From the NCBI GenBank assembly GCA_963575745.1, contig CAUYUJ010021159.1, forward strand, positions 420,427 through 484,426: 64,000 bases of DNA, written 5' to 3'. This document shows, in pieces, positions 53,201 to 62,608 of this stretch. This stretch comes from Prorocentrum cordatum. Its lineage: Eukaryota > Sar > Dinophyceae > Prorocentrales > Prorocentraceae. The position numbers and the translations under genes were made by a program. A model generated the notes under the pieces. The model made no database searches, was not told the DNA's origin, and saw nothing but the letters and a program-made list of their open reading frames with translations. Numbering within the stretch: the first letter of the stretch is position 1; the number at the start of each line of letters is the position of its first letter.

Positions 53201-53729
53201 GGGAACAGCCCTAATCCGCTTCGCAATCGCCACGTGCGCTCGCTGTGTGTTAGGCTCCGAGGGGCCCGGCTCTCGGAGCCCCCGGAGTCCCCTCCCCCCC
53301 CCGCCTCGCTGCGCCGTGCGCGGAAAGAAGGGCTTCCCGCGGGGGGGAAGAGCCCGACTGGGGTGGGGCATGGTCCCGCGGGGATGATGGTTATATTGTA
53401 TATTATATATTGATAAAAATAATAATAATATTAATAATACTAATAATAAGAAGAAGAAGGAGAATACTCATGTTAATAATGATAATAATAATGATGATAC
53501 GAATGAATAATAATGATAACAATACTACTAACAACAATAATAACACGAATAATAATAAACAACAAACGTTCATGTTTGATACACTCAGTTTTATGTTTGT
53601 TGCGTCAGCTCCCAGATGCGCAGAATTAATTGTCATGTTTGTTTGCTGATGCCCTGTCGGCTGGTTCGCACGCCGCTTTCAGCTCGCCAAGGAGGGTGCA
53701 ACAAAGCAATTTACTCCTGGGCCGAGGCA
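53201..53729. repeat. AT-rich AAT trinucleotide microsatellite
   Basis: AATAATAAT and related repeats fill 53400-53570, the most AT-rich stretch in the window. 53201-53399 and 53571-53729 hold nothing supported. Confidence 0.8.
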
Positions 53730-53900
53730 CTCCCGCTGCCACTGGGGCCCACGGTGGCGCTCCCCTATGGGGTGCGGAACGCGTGAGAGTTGCGCCGAAC
53801 GGCGGAAGCGCCGCGCGACTGGTGACAGCTGGGGCCCACGGTGGGGTTCCGTTTGGGGCCACGAGACGTGCGACGGGTGTGCTGACTGGAACGCGGGTGC
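53730..53900. repeat. Two diverged units of the 77-bp family
   Basis: CACTGGGGCCCACGGTGGCG and GCTGGGGCCCACGGTGGGGT followed by ATGGGG or TTGGGGCCACGA. The spacing is about 105 bp. Confidence 0.6.
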
Positions 53901-54698
53901 GCCGGGCGACTGCGGCCATGGAGGGGGCGGTTCGGCCTCCCCCTCACCCTCCAACTCCCCGAGGTAAGAGTGAAGGCTGTTCGTCGATCCGCATGTCTCA
54001 CCCTTGCCCCTCGTCCATGTTTTCTTGTCTGTTTCGTGGCACGCTCGCGCATCATGCGCGAGCGCTGCCACGGGCCCGAGTGGGGGCGGGCCAACGGGTG
54101 TGCGGCGGCCGTGGGCCAGCGGCGACAGGCAGGCGGGGGCTGGACGTGACAGAAGCAGCGCTAAGGCGCGACGACGGCCAGCAGGAGCAGGCAAGGGCAC
54201 GCGCAAAACTGGGCACAGGCAGGGGCCAAGGCAGGGGCCAGGCCGAGGCAGCCCCAAGGTCACCTGAAAAACTGTGAATGCGATCTGGTCTTGGCCCACG
54301 TTCATCTTGGACCAGGGCTGGTCGCCCATGAGAAGACATGTGGCCGTGACACTTCCTCAGCTGTGTATGTTGCGCACGCCCTGCGCTTGTGTTCGGCATG
54401 ATGACCACTGGTCGCCTCCCTCGGGCGGCCTCTGCTGCTGGGAGCTGAGGCTAAAGAGACGTCAGCCCACGTCCACATAAAAAAACTCCCGGCCAGCCTC
54501 CATCCCTCCCCCTTTCCTCTTCTCCCTCATTCCTCTTCCCCCCCTCTTCCCCCTCCTCCCCCTCTCCCCCTTTCGCCCTCCCCTTCCCCCCTTCTCCCCC
54601 CTCCTCCCCCCCCCCTTCCTCACCTCCTCTCTCTTCCCTTGCCCACTCCTCCCCCTACCGCCCCCAAACCCTCCTTCCTTCATGCCACCCGACCGCAG
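53901..54698. other. No gene called; CCTCC tract at 54485-54660
   Basis: A GAG followed by GTAAGAG donor-like site lies at 53964. GGCAGGGGCCAAG repeats occupy 54215-54245. No frame is preferred. Confidence 0.4.
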
Positions 54699-54825
54699 GT
54701 CCGTGCAGTGCACGGGGGCTGCCCTCCCCTGCAAGTGCGCAGTGCAGCCCCTGTAGGGTGCGACGAATGTTTTTCGCATCCCCCCCGGGGGGGAAGCTCG
54801 GCGATGGAATGGAGTAGGAGAGAAA
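54699..54825 (+). CDS. Exon-like island, unknown
   Basis: After a long pyrimidine tract and CCCGACCGCAG the frame reads VRAVHGGCPPLQVRSAAPVG with further Cys residues, then runs into a purine repeat. The 3' edge is unknown. Confidence 0.28.
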
Positions 54826-54864
54826 GCAGGCGAAAAGGGAGAAGGCGAAGGAAGATAAGGGATG

Positions 54865-54870
54865 ATGCTA

Positions 54871-54913
<43 letters not shown>

Positions 54914-55075
54914 GGAGGAGGAGGAGGAGGAGGAGGAGGAGGAGGAGGAGGAGGAGGAGGAGGAGGAGGAGGAGGAGGAGGAGGAGGAGAGGAGGAAAGG
55001 GAGGAATATGAGGATGGCGAAGAAGAATGGTGAGGCGGAGGAGGAGGAGGAGGAGGAGGAGGCAGAGGAGGGGCG
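54865..55075. repeat. GAT then GGA microsatellites
   Basis: GATGAT at 54872-54913, GGA at 54913-54990 and again 55035-55070. Confidence 0.95.
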
Positions 55076-55109
55076 GCCCCTACAACGGGTCGTTCCGCTT
55101 AGGGAATTG

Positions 55110-55500
55110 CCTCGTTGGAAGTCAACCGTTTGAAGACCCTGAAGCCTGCCACAAAATTGTCCTCGGGGTTCCAACGCCACGAATCAACTTGAGTGTTGAG
55201 TCTTGACTATCCTGAATCGTGCCAGAACTTCATTCTTGGGACTTCAACACCGTGGATCAATGTTACTGTTGCACCCTCATAAACAAGCGAATGCGCGCGG
55301 CGCTGAGGCGAACATACCATTTCAAAACAGGAAGCGCCCTAAATCCGTGAAGCCCTTGCAAACTTTGTATAGCGAATGTGCGCGGCGCGAAGGCGGGAGC
55401 CACAGTTTGAACGACATTCTTTTTTAAACAGTGAACCTATTGCGCATGTTTACAACGAATGCGCGCGGCGCTGAGGCGAGAGCCTCATGTTTCAAACCAC
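55110..55500. repeat. Diverged short tandem units
   Basis: Two units with CCTGAA(G/T)C(C/G)TGCCA and a GTTCCAACGCC/CTTCAACACC part (55135-55260). Three units with GAATG(C/T)GCGCGGCGC(T)GA(A)GGCG (55288, 55374 and 55459). Confidence 0.65.
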
Positions 55501-55619
55501 CTGCCCTCCATCTGTGAAACGGTTGTCATGCTTGAAGCTTCAGGGTCAAAAGTGGTGAGGAAGTCTCAGGCGAAACGCCCGGTTTGTCCTAAACATTGGC
55601 ATCGGATCAGTTATGCATG

Positions 55620-55838
55620 AAGAAAAGGAATGGAGGACGAGGAGGAGGAGGATGAGGAGGAGGAGGAGGAGGAGGAGGAGAAGGAGGATGAGGAGGAGGA
55701 CGTCTACGACGACAACGACGACGACGACGACGACCTCTCCTTCCTCCCTTCCTGCCTCCCTCCTCCCGCCCTACCCTTCCCCCCCCTGCCTCCCTGCGCT
55801 CCTCGTGGCCAGAGCAGGGCCTCCCCCTTCCCGCGCAG
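55620..55838. repeat. GGA, GAC and CCT tracts
   Basis: GGA 55630-55705, GACGACGAC 55705-55735, CCTCC 55735-55800, then an acceptor CCCTTCCCGCGCAG. Confidence 0.85.
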
Positions 55839-55955
55839 GTGCTCGGCGCAAAGCCGGCGGGCGCAGCGTCCGCCACGGCGGAGGCGTGGCTCGTGGAGCG
55901 GGCGCTGTGCGGCGGCCGCTGGGCCATCAGGGGGACGGGAAAACGCAGAACATTT
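55839..55955 (+). CDS. Exon-like island with strong acceptor, unknown
   Basis: The polypyrimidine tract and CGCGCAG end at 55838. The frame reads VLGAKPAGAASATAEAWLVE and ALCGGRWAIRGTGKRR with G or C at nearly all third positions. The other two frames are Arg-rich. The donor is not clear (GT at 55956-55957 is one option). Confidence 0.5.
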
Positions 55956-56034
55956 GTGCAGTCACAGGGGGCGTAGGGGATCGGTCCTTCTCCCCCCTAC
56001 ATCCGCCTCCTCCTACCCCCGCTCCCTTCCTGCT

Positions 56035-56345
56035 ACGTTTCCTCCTCCTCCTCCTCCTCCTCCTCCTCCTCCTCCTCCTCCCTCCTCCTCCTCCTCCTCC
56101 TCCTCCCCCCTCCTACTCTTTCCTCCTCCTCGACGCTCCTCTTCCTCCTCCTCCTCCTCTCCTCCTCCTCCTCCTCCTTCCTCCTCCTCCTCCTCCTCCT
56201 CCTCTTTCTTCCTCCTCGACGCTCCTCCTACTCCTTCTCCTCCTCCTCCTCCTTCTCCTTCTTCTCCTCCTCTTCCTCCTCCTCCTCCTCCTCCTCCTCC
56301 TCCTCCTCCTCCTCCTCCTTCTCCTCCTCCTCCTCCCCCTGGGGG
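56035..56345. repeat. CCT microsatellite
   Basis: About 310 bases of CCT with short CGACGCTCCT insertions at 56128 and 56217 that are direct repeats of each other. Confidence 0.95.
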
Positions 56346-56364
56346 TGAGGAGGCTGCCTGGCAG

Positions 56365-56600
56365 CTCCGGCGAAGGAGTGCCGCCACGACGCGACGCCGA
56401 TGCGAGCCCATCGCTGTGCTGCGCCGAGGACTCTGCGCCGAGGGGCTCCCCCGGTGTTCCGTCCGAGGATGCTGCGCCGAGGGGCCCGCCGCGGCGTCGT
56501 GCCACGGCTGCTCGTAGTCTTGGCACCTCCCGCAGGTCTGCCTGGCCCCGGGCCCCGGGCGTGCGGCGCTCGCGGTGCCCCGCGCGGCCTCTCCAAACGG
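56365..56600 (+). CDS. Exon-like island with internal repeat, unknown
   Basis: After TGCCTGGCAG the frame reads CCAEDSAPRGSPGVPSEDAA with a doubled SEDAAPRGPP/AEDSAPRGSP motif, from a direct DNA repeat of GCGCCGAGGGGC(C/T). All frames are open, so support comes from composition and the acceptor. Confidence 0.33.
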
Positions 56601-56715
56601 CTGCCCCCCCCCCCCCCCTTGCGAGGCCTGGGCTCATCCCGACCGAGGGTCGGTCTTTGTCCAGGCGGCGTCCCCCGATTTCGGCGTCGAGTGTTCGGGC
56701 GGCGTCCCCCGATTC

Positions 56716-56901
56716 GGCGGCGGGCCCCGGGGGAGGGGAGTGCGAGGGGGCGGGGCTGCTCAGAGGGCTCGGCCAGGCCCCGCGGGCCCTCCGAGGGGTT
56801 CTCTATTCCTTCCCCGGGGACACGGGGGACTTATGAGCAGCCCCGCCGCCTTCTGAGAACGCCTGCTCCTTCTCACTCTCCCCCGCGGGCGCGCCGCCGA
56901 C
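56716..56901. mobile_element. IR-I inverted-repeat element, copy 1
   Basis: TTCGGCGGCGGGCCCCGGGG and GCGGGGCTGCTCAGAGGGCT are matched inverted by AGCAGCCCCGCCGCCTTCTG and CGCGGGCGCGCCGCCGA. Confidence 0.7.
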
Positions 56902-57017
56902 AGAGCTCCGACGACCTGTATCTTTCTCAGGCTGGGCGCGCTGTGCCGATTTCGGCCTCTGGGGCCAGTTGCATGGCCTCGGGGCCATCAGCGCATGGAC
57001 CACTCCTGGGCACGGGC
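56902..57017. other. No gene seen
   Basis: Short unique stretch. Confidence 0.4.
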
Positions 57018-57536
57018 TCAGGACCTCTCTGGGGCTGCACAGGGAAGAGATCCCATCGTCGGATGTCTGGGTCGTCGTCGGTTCCCGGAGGCCTCCGCCT
57101 CGTGGTGCTTGCCGGCAGCTGCGCCTCGCCGAGAGCGCTCTGGGGCGCTGGAAGTGTGCAGCGTCCCCAGAGTTCCCGGAGGCCTGCCGCCTCGTGATGC
57201 TCTGCAGCGGCTGAGCCTCGCCAATAGCGTCCTGGGGGCGCCGGAATCGCCCCGAAGGACCGCTGGAGGCCCGCGTACAGTGGCCCGAGGACCGGAAGTC
57301 TGCTCGTCGGTCGTGGGAGAAACTTGAGACGTGAGGGCTTTGGCAGTTGTGGGCCTCGCAGGTTTTCGCCTGGAGCTGAGGCTGTCTAGAAACGACTTGA
57401 CATGAAAAGCGGGTCCCAGGGAAAAGGTCCAGACGTGGTACAACATGCGACCTTCAAGTTCGGGGTAGTACAGAAAGTTGAAGTTGAGAAAAGCAGTTTG
57501 GCCAGCCCAGCCGAGACATTGTATAACTGTCGTCAT
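57018..57536 (-). CDS. Minus-strand ORF, 172 residues, unknown
   Basis: ATG at 57536 reading left. The first 60 residues are varied and hydrophobic (TAFLNFNFLYYPELEGRMLY, WTFSLGPAFHVKSFLDSL) with only moderate third-position GC. The second half lies over a plus-strand 98-bp direct duplication (57079-57255) and is Arg/Gly-rich, so the true end may be earlier. No splice or leader evidence. Confidence 0.3.
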   Translation of the reverse strand: MTTVIQCLGWAGQTAFLNFNFLYYPELEGRMLYHVWTFSLGPAFHVKSFLDSLSSRRKPARPTTAKALTSQVSPTTDEQTSGPRATVRGPPAVLRGDSGAPRTLLARLSRCRASRGGRPPGTLGTLHTSSAPERSRRGAAAGKHHEAEASGNRRRPRHPTMGSLPCAAPERS

Positions 57537-57661
57537 TGAGCCCTGGGGCGACCTCGTCCCAGCTGTTTCGGGCGCGCTTCAGCCCTGCAAGTTGTTCCAC
57601 CCCTGGTCACTTCCACTCTCATGGCATTTCCAGCTTTCACATCTGCACTCTTTTTTGCATA

Positions 57662-57950
57662 ATGGACGAAAAGTGCCGAATTGGCCAGAGTTTGGCTGGG
57701 ACTCCGATTGTTTACGGTCCTGGCATGAGTTCAGATGGTTTAGCTTTCGTAAGACGTTTGCAGCGGGAGGTCCAGCAACATCTCAGAACAGGCCTCGTTA
57801 GCGGACGGCCCCGTCGGGCAAAATCGACCTACCGAAGCTCGAGGAGTGGCGCACAACAACGGCTTCGACTGATGCCGACATCCGCGCGCAAGTTTCCCCC
57901 GCAAGGTCGCTGGGGAGCCCTCCCCTCTTCCACGCGGTGTGTGCCACGCT
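57662..57950 (+). CDS. Plus-strand ORF segment, unknown
   Basis: From an ATG at 57662 the frame reads MDEKCRIGQSLAGTPIVYGP and FVRRLQREVQQHLRTGLVSG, typical of protein. It stays open beyond 57950 into a GGA array, so the end is undefined. Codon bias is weaker than in gene 2. Confidence 0.3.
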
Positions 57951-58149
57951 GGCAGCCCGCGCAAGCCGCGGCGCCAGGTCGCTATGCCTTCTCGCGTAAG
58001 GCCTCTTTTTTGTCTCCGCTCAGCCGGAGTCTGGGTCGCACCGCATCGGCGATGCATCGGCCACGCGGCCGCGCGGGTCGATCCGCAGCCCGATGCTCCC
58101 CGCCCCGTGCGACTCTCCGACCCCCGTCTGCGCCGACCCCGTTCGTCGC
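57951..58149. other. No gene called
   Basis: Contains GGGTCGCACCGCATCGGCGA, similar to the GATGC/CATCGG repeats at 35920-36050. Confidence 0.4.
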
Positions 58150-58320
58150 CACCCACCAAACCACCCCAGCCCAACCCGAAAGCTTCGGCTTGCCCTCCAC
58201 TTCCAGTGTGTGTGGGGGGGGGGCTCGGGGAACATCGAAACAACATATAGGAAGCCCGTGCCCACCCCCCCCAACCCGAAACTCGGGTCTTCGGGTTGGC
58301 TTGGGGTGGTCTGGCAGGTC
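58150..58320. mobile_element. IR-K foldback
   Basis: ACCACCCCAGCCCAACCCGAA (left) and TTCGGGTTGGCTTGGGGTGG (right) pair over about 30 bp. The loop holds a G run. Confidence 0.6.
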
Positions 58321-58344
58321 GTCATTTGGAGAGCCGGCCCTCCA

Positions 58345-58413
58345 GGTGCTCACCGAGCCCGGGCGTGGCCAGGGGCGGCCCTGGCCCAGCCCGGCAGCCA
58401 GCTTGCGCTGCGT
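58345..58413 (+). CDS. Short exon-like island, unknown
   Basis: After GGCCCTCCAG the frame reads VLTEPGRGQGRPWPSPAASL with GC-ending codons until the GGA array. Confidence 0.3.
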
Positions 58414-58414
58414 G

Positions 58415-58695
58415 TCAGGAGGAGGAGGAGGAGGAGGAGGAGGAGGAGGAGGAGGAGGAGGAGGGAGGAGGAGGAGGGAGGAGGAGGAGGACAGAGGATG
58501 GAGGCCGGAGATCGAGGACGGAGGAGGAGGAGGAGGAGGAGGAGGAGGAGGAGGAGGCGGAGAAGGAGGAGGAGGAGGAGGAGCAGGAGGGAGGAGGGAG
58601 GAGGAGGAGGACAGAGGACGGAGGACGGAGGATGGAGGACGGAGGAGGAGGAGGAGGAGGCGGAGGAGGAGGAGGAGGAGAAGGAGGAGGAGATA
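58415..58695. repeat. GGA microsatellite
   Basis: GGA/GAGGAC arrays with GGAGGACGGAGGA variants. Confidence 0.95.
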
Positions 58696-58811
58696 GAGGC
58701 CCATCCAGCAGAATGGGCAAGAGTTGGCCCATGCAGCAGCCCCTGGAGCAAGGGTCGAGATTTCTGGTGACCTCCTATTACAAAAAAACGAAAGTCGAAG
58801 GAGAACGCACG

Positions 58812-58945
58812 GCACAACAATAACTTTTGGCGCTCCGCGCGGATTCCTTGGATCCGCGCTGGACCACCCTGGCGGCGCCTCCGTGCACCAGGGAGGGTGG
58901 GATCCAAGAAATCCGCGCGGACTGGCGAGCGTTTGTGTTCATGCC
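58812..58945. mobile_element. IR-D element, copy 8
   Basis: TTTTGGCGCTCCGCGCGGAT pairs with AAATCCGCGCGGACTGGCGA. The loop CTGGCGGCGCCTCC is shorter than in other copies. Confidence 0.8.
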
Positions 58946-58959
58946 GTCTTCTGCTCCTC

Positions 58960-59165
58960 GAAGGGTCGGGCTGTCTGGGGACCTCCGCTGTCGTTTTCTG
59001 TTCCTGAGGGTCGGGAAGGCTCTGCAGGTCTCCGTCTGGCTCGAAGGGTCGGGCTTTCCGTTCCTGAGGGTTTTCTGTTCCTGAGGGTCGGGTTTTCTGT
59101 TCCTCAGGGTCGGGAAGGCTCTGCAGGTCTCCGTCTGGCTCGAAGGGTCGGGCTTTCTGCTCCTC
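58960..59165. repeat. GGGTCGGG(C/A) short tandem repeats
   Basis: CTCGAAGGGTCGGGCT and GTTCCTGAGGGTCGGG(A/T) recur six or more times. A segment GGCTCTGCAGGTCTCCGTCT occurs twice (59019 and 59118). Confidence 0.8.
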
Positions 59166-59702
59166 TGAGGGCCAGGAATAGCGAGAGAGCTCGGACTTCT
59201 TGGGAGTGGTCTCGGGGGCCTCTGCGGGGCCCCCGGGCCTGCAGGACACGGCTCGGGACGCTGGGCGCCGACGAGGAGGGCCCGCCCCTTCTACACGCCC
59301 CATCTGTGTGTGCTTCCTCTTCGCCCGCCCCTGGCCGCGTGAGGCCCCGCCTTCTCCCGCCCTTTCTCTGCCTAGCTAAAGCTGTGCGTAGCCCGCCTAG
59401 CTTTTAGCGGAAGAGGTTCGCTCTCGCCCCGCAGATCAAAAAAAGTGTGTTTTTCCCCTCACGGTCCAGCCGACCATTCATATACATATATATATATATA
59501 AAATGAGGCAGCACACGACGACAAAAGTAGGGACAGCGCACGGTGCAACAAAGGACATGCAACCCATACGGCGACGCGACTGATAGAAAAAAAAACCCGG
59601 ATGTCTAACGCGCGGGAGGTGGGAGCAACAAAAAGCAAAATACAACAAAAACCAAAAAACTTCCACACGCCCACCTCACGGACCCCCCGCGCGGTGTGCC
59701 AG
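59166..59702. other. No gene seen; short TA run at 59485-59500
   Basis: Mixed sequence; A-rich around 59580-59660. Confidence 0.4.
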
Positions 59703-59899
59703 AAAGGGCCTCGCCTTTGGCGCGTCGTGCCCTCGGCGGAAGCTGGCGGAAGGCCAGCGGGAAGCAGCCGAAGAACGCCGGCGACGGGTCCGCCGGCGGG
59801 AGCCAGCGGAATGGGGCGAAGGTATACGTCCGCGGGCGTTCCGAAGCGCTCTGGAACGGCCTCGGCGCCCGAGGCATTCTCCAGACCCGCCAGCCCTAA
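59703..59899 (+). CDS. Exon-like island to TAA, basic, unknown
   Basis: After GCGGTGTGCCAG the frame reads RASPLARRALGGSWRKASGK and NGAKVYVRGRSEALWNGLGA, ending in TAA at 59897-59899. Roughly 85 percent of third positions are G or C, higher than in the competing frames, which are also open. Confidence 0.45.
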
Positions 59900-60011
59900 G
59901 AGATTCCCGATGCATCGACCTCCGGATTTCTCCTAATCCCTGCTTCGTCTTAGTCGACATCCCGCGGGGCCGACGCCAAAGCACATCCTTCATTTCCGCC
60001 ACCATTCCCCC

Positions 60012-60130
60012 GTTGTGTCCCCCTTTTTGCGGACTCCTGGGAGGCCCTCGTCGCCACCGCTGGATTCGCCTCGAAGTCTTGGGCAGAACGCACCCCGGGT
60101 CGAGGCCCGTGCGGCGGCAAGACAAAAGCA
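60012..60130. repeat. Dispersed repeat shared with 23218-23375
   Basis: Same landmark order as the other copy, including CACCGCTGGATTCGCCTCGA. Confidence 0.55.
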
Positions 60131-60164
60131 GGGTGTCTATAAGGGCTTCCCGGGGGCTGCCCCG

Positions 60165-60311
60165 GGGAAGCGGCAGAGGCCCCGACGGCCTCGATGCACA
60201 CGAAGGGCGGCGCGCGAAGCTCCACGATCTTAGCTGCGCGGATGCGCACGTTCTGAAGCGCAACGTGTGCCGTGTGCAGAGCGCCCGCGTTCCAAACGCA
60301 CGCGCTCCGTC
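60165..60311 (-). CDS. Minus-strand exon-like island, unknown
   Basis: Read leftward, the frame gives GALHTAHVALQNVRIRAAKI and ELRAPPFVCIEAVGASAASP, with G or C at nearly every third position and a good balance of residues. An acceptor-like CACGTAG lies just upstream on this strand (60312-60318). The orientation is opposite to neighbouring islands. Confidence 0.42.
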
Positions 60312-60399
60312 TACGTGCCGGCCTGCGTAGCAATACGCTGCGTGCTGCGCGTCGCGTATGCGTATCGGGGCAGCTCAGTCCAGGAGTGGCCTAGGAGCT

Positions 60400-60800
60400 T
60401 CGTGCGTCGTCGTGGTCGTCGGCGTGGGCGACGGCGTGGTCGTCATCGTGGTTGCTGTCGTGGTCGTCGTGATCGCCGTCGTCTTTGAGCCCACGGGTGG
60501 ACGAAAGCCTCGGACGCCTGGAGGTCTTCCCTGCGCCAGGAGGCCCCCCCCCCCAAGAGTCCCCCCTCGCAGCCCAAGCGAGCGCTGCCCCCGAGGTCGT
60601 CGGCGTGGTCGTCGTCGTGGTCGTCGGCGTGGTCGTCGGCGTGGTCGTCATCGTGGTCGCTGTCGTGGTCGTGATCGCGGTCGTCGTTGAGCCCACCGGG
60701 GGACGAACGCCTCGGGCGCCTGGCGGCCTCCCCTGCCCCAGGAGGCCCCCCCCCCAAGAGGCCCCCCTCGCAGCCCAAGCGAGCGCTGCCCCCGAGGCTG
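60400..60800. repeat. GGTCGTC microsatellite and a 200-bp direct duplication
   Basis: Units starting near 60460 and 60660 share GAGCCCAC, GCCTGG(A/C)GG, CCAGGAGGCCCCCCCCCAAG and CTCGCAGCCCAAGCGAGCGC. Confidence 0.85.
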
Positions 60801-60843
60801 CAGACACCTCGCCCTCTCCTCTGGCGCCGCAGCTCCTCCCCCC

Positions 60844-60971
60844 GGGCATCGCTCGGACGTGTGCGTTTTTCCTTCGGCGAGGACCGTCGAGGAGCATCCC
60901 TGATCCTTTGGCGACAAAAAAACACGCACGAAACTGCAAAAAGCACAGGGAATGGACGTCCGACCGATGGC
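60844..60971. mobile_element. IR-C element, copy 4
   Basis: GGGCATCGCTCGGACGTGTG at the left and GGACGTCCGACCGATGGCT at the right. The interior GAGGAGCATCCCTGATCCTT is shared. Confidence 0.8.
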
Positions 60972-60994
60972 TCGTCCCCGGGGACCGGGGACAG

Positions 60995-61102
60995 GCTTTT
61001 CATCTGGAGCTGTTCGCTGCTATCGAAGAAGAGATATCCCGGCAAAGCAACCTAACAGCGATGTGTATAAGCATATTTGGAAGCATTCCCCTTAAGATTC
61101 AG
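60995..61102 (+). CDS. Short exon with acceptor and strong donor
   Basis: The exon lies between GGGGACAG (60994) and ATTCAG followed by GTGAGA (61103). It is exactly 36 codons in phase 0, reading AFHLELFAAIEEEISRQSNL and then TAMCISIFGSIPLKIQ. A partial copy of its first 35 bases recurs at 61889. The product is unknown. It may belong with the islands at 62198 and 62609. Confidence 0.5.
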
Positions 61103-61149
61103 GTGAGAATCCAGTTGTATTCTGCTGTTCTCGCAGTCGCAGTCGCATT

Positions 61150-61880
61150 CGCAATGACAGTCGCAGTGGCAACGGCCTTAGGATCCAATGGAATCCCAAG
61201 GAATCCTATGGATCCAATGGAATCCCAAGGATTCCTATGGATTCCTAAGGCATCCTTAGGCATCCTTAGGAATCCATAGGAAACCTTAGGAATCCTTCGG
61301 ACTCCTGATTCCTTGGGATTCCTAGGGGTTCCTAAGGATTCCTAGGGAATCCTAAGGATTCCTAAGGATTCCTGAGGATGCTTCGCTATGCCTACGGATT
61401 CCTAAGGATGCCTTCGGATTCCCAAGGATTCCTAAGGATTCCCAAGGATTCCTATGGATTCCTACGGATGCCTCAACCTGGCTCAGTTTCAGCCTCAGCC
61501 TCAGCTTGCCTCGGCTTGCCTCAGCCTCAGCCTCAGCCTGCCTCGGCCTCAGCCTCAGCCTGCCTCAGCCTCAGCCTCAGCCTGCCTCGGCCTCAGCCTG
61601 CGTCAGCCTCAGCCTCAGCCTGCCTCAGCCTCAGCCTGCCTCAGCCTCAGCCTCAGCCTCAGCTTCAGCATGCCTCGGCTTGCCTCAGCCTCAGCCTCAG
61701 CCTGCCTGGGCCTTAACCTGCCTCGGCCTCAGCCTGCCTCAGCCTCCCCTCCTCCCCCCCCCTTCCCCAGCCTCACCTTGTCTCAGCTTCGGCCTGCCTC
61801 GGCCTCATCCTCAGCCTCAGCCTCAGTCTCAAGCTCAGCCTGTCTCGGCCTGAGCCTGCCTCGGCCTCAGCCTCAGCCTG
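61150..61880. repeat. GGATTCCTAAG array, then CAGCCT array
   Basis: 61170-61475 repeats GGATTCCTAAGGATTCC with ATGG and ATGC variants. 61480-61880 repeats CAGCCTCAGCCTGCCTCAGC. Both lie inside the possible intron after 61102. Confidence 0.95.
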
Positions 61881-61885
61881 CCTCA

Positions 61886-61922
61886 GTCTGGAGCTGTTCG
61901 CTGCTATCGAAGAAGAAAAACA
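61886..61922 (+). pseudogene. Partial exon duplicate
   Basis: CTGGAGCTGTTCGCTGCTAT followed by CGAAGAAG repeats the start of the exon at 60995 and then departs. It abuts an IR-D element. Confidence 0.5.
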
Positions 61923-62092
61923 GCATAAGCATAAACTGTTGGCGCTCCGCGCAGATTTCTTGTCTTGGATCCGCGCTGGACCCCTGCAGGCGGCGCTTCT
62001 TATGCCACCCCCAGCGCGCTCCGCGCGCCAGGGAGGCGGGTCCAGCGCAGATCCAAGACATCCTCGCGGAGCGCCCAGAGTGTATGTTTGTG
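61918..62092. mobile_element. IR-D element, copy 9
   Basis: CATAAGCATAAAC and GTTGGCGCTCCGCGCAGATT at the left are answered by ATCCTCGCGGAGCGCCCAGA and GTATGTTTGTG at the right. The loop has GCGCGCTCCGCGCGCCAGGG. Confidence 0.8.
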
Positions 62093-62197
62093 GCGTTGGT
62101 TCTTCTTCTGTGCTGGCCCCCGGGGCCAGGAAGGAGCTTCCGAGGGCCGAGTATACACCGCCGAGGATTGTGCTGCGACGCCCCCCATCCTCCGTAG

Positions 62198-62400
62198 GGA
62201 TGGGCCAGGGGCGCTCCTGCCAGCGCCCGGCGAGCTGTTCCACCTGGAGAGCTCGGCGCCGGATCCCACGAGCGGCGAACGTGCCCAGGTCCACGCTCTC
62301 GCGGTCCGGACTCCAGGGCGCGAGCCCATACGGTACGCACGCAGCCGCACGGAGAGGGTCCTCGCGGGGCCTCCGCGACAAAGCGGGCCGCATGCATGCT
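62198..62400 (+). CDS. Exon-like island, unknown
   Basis: After CATCCTCCGTAG the frame reads LLPAPGELFHLESSAPDPTS and VHALAVRTPGREPIRYARSR with strong GC-ending codons to about 62370. A different frame (from 62396) looks better after that, so there is either an indel or a splice near 62370-62395. Confidence 0.4.
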
Positions 62401-62485
62401 GGGGTCGCGGCTCCGGGGCCAGGCCCGCGAGGCCGTGGATGGTGATGGGTTTGGTTTCCACCACCACCACAAGTTAGGAGGGGGA

Positions 62486-62575
62486 GGGGGTCCTCCTCCT
62501 CCTCCTCTTCTCCTCCTCCTCCTCCTCCTCCTCCTCCTCCTCCTCCTCCTCCTCCTCCTCCTCCTCCTCCTCCCA
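62486..62575. repeat. CCT microsatellite
   Basis: Nearly pure CCT. Confidence 0.95.
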
Positions 62576-62608
62576 CATCCAACTCATGGTGGTGGTGGTG
62601 CCCATCAG

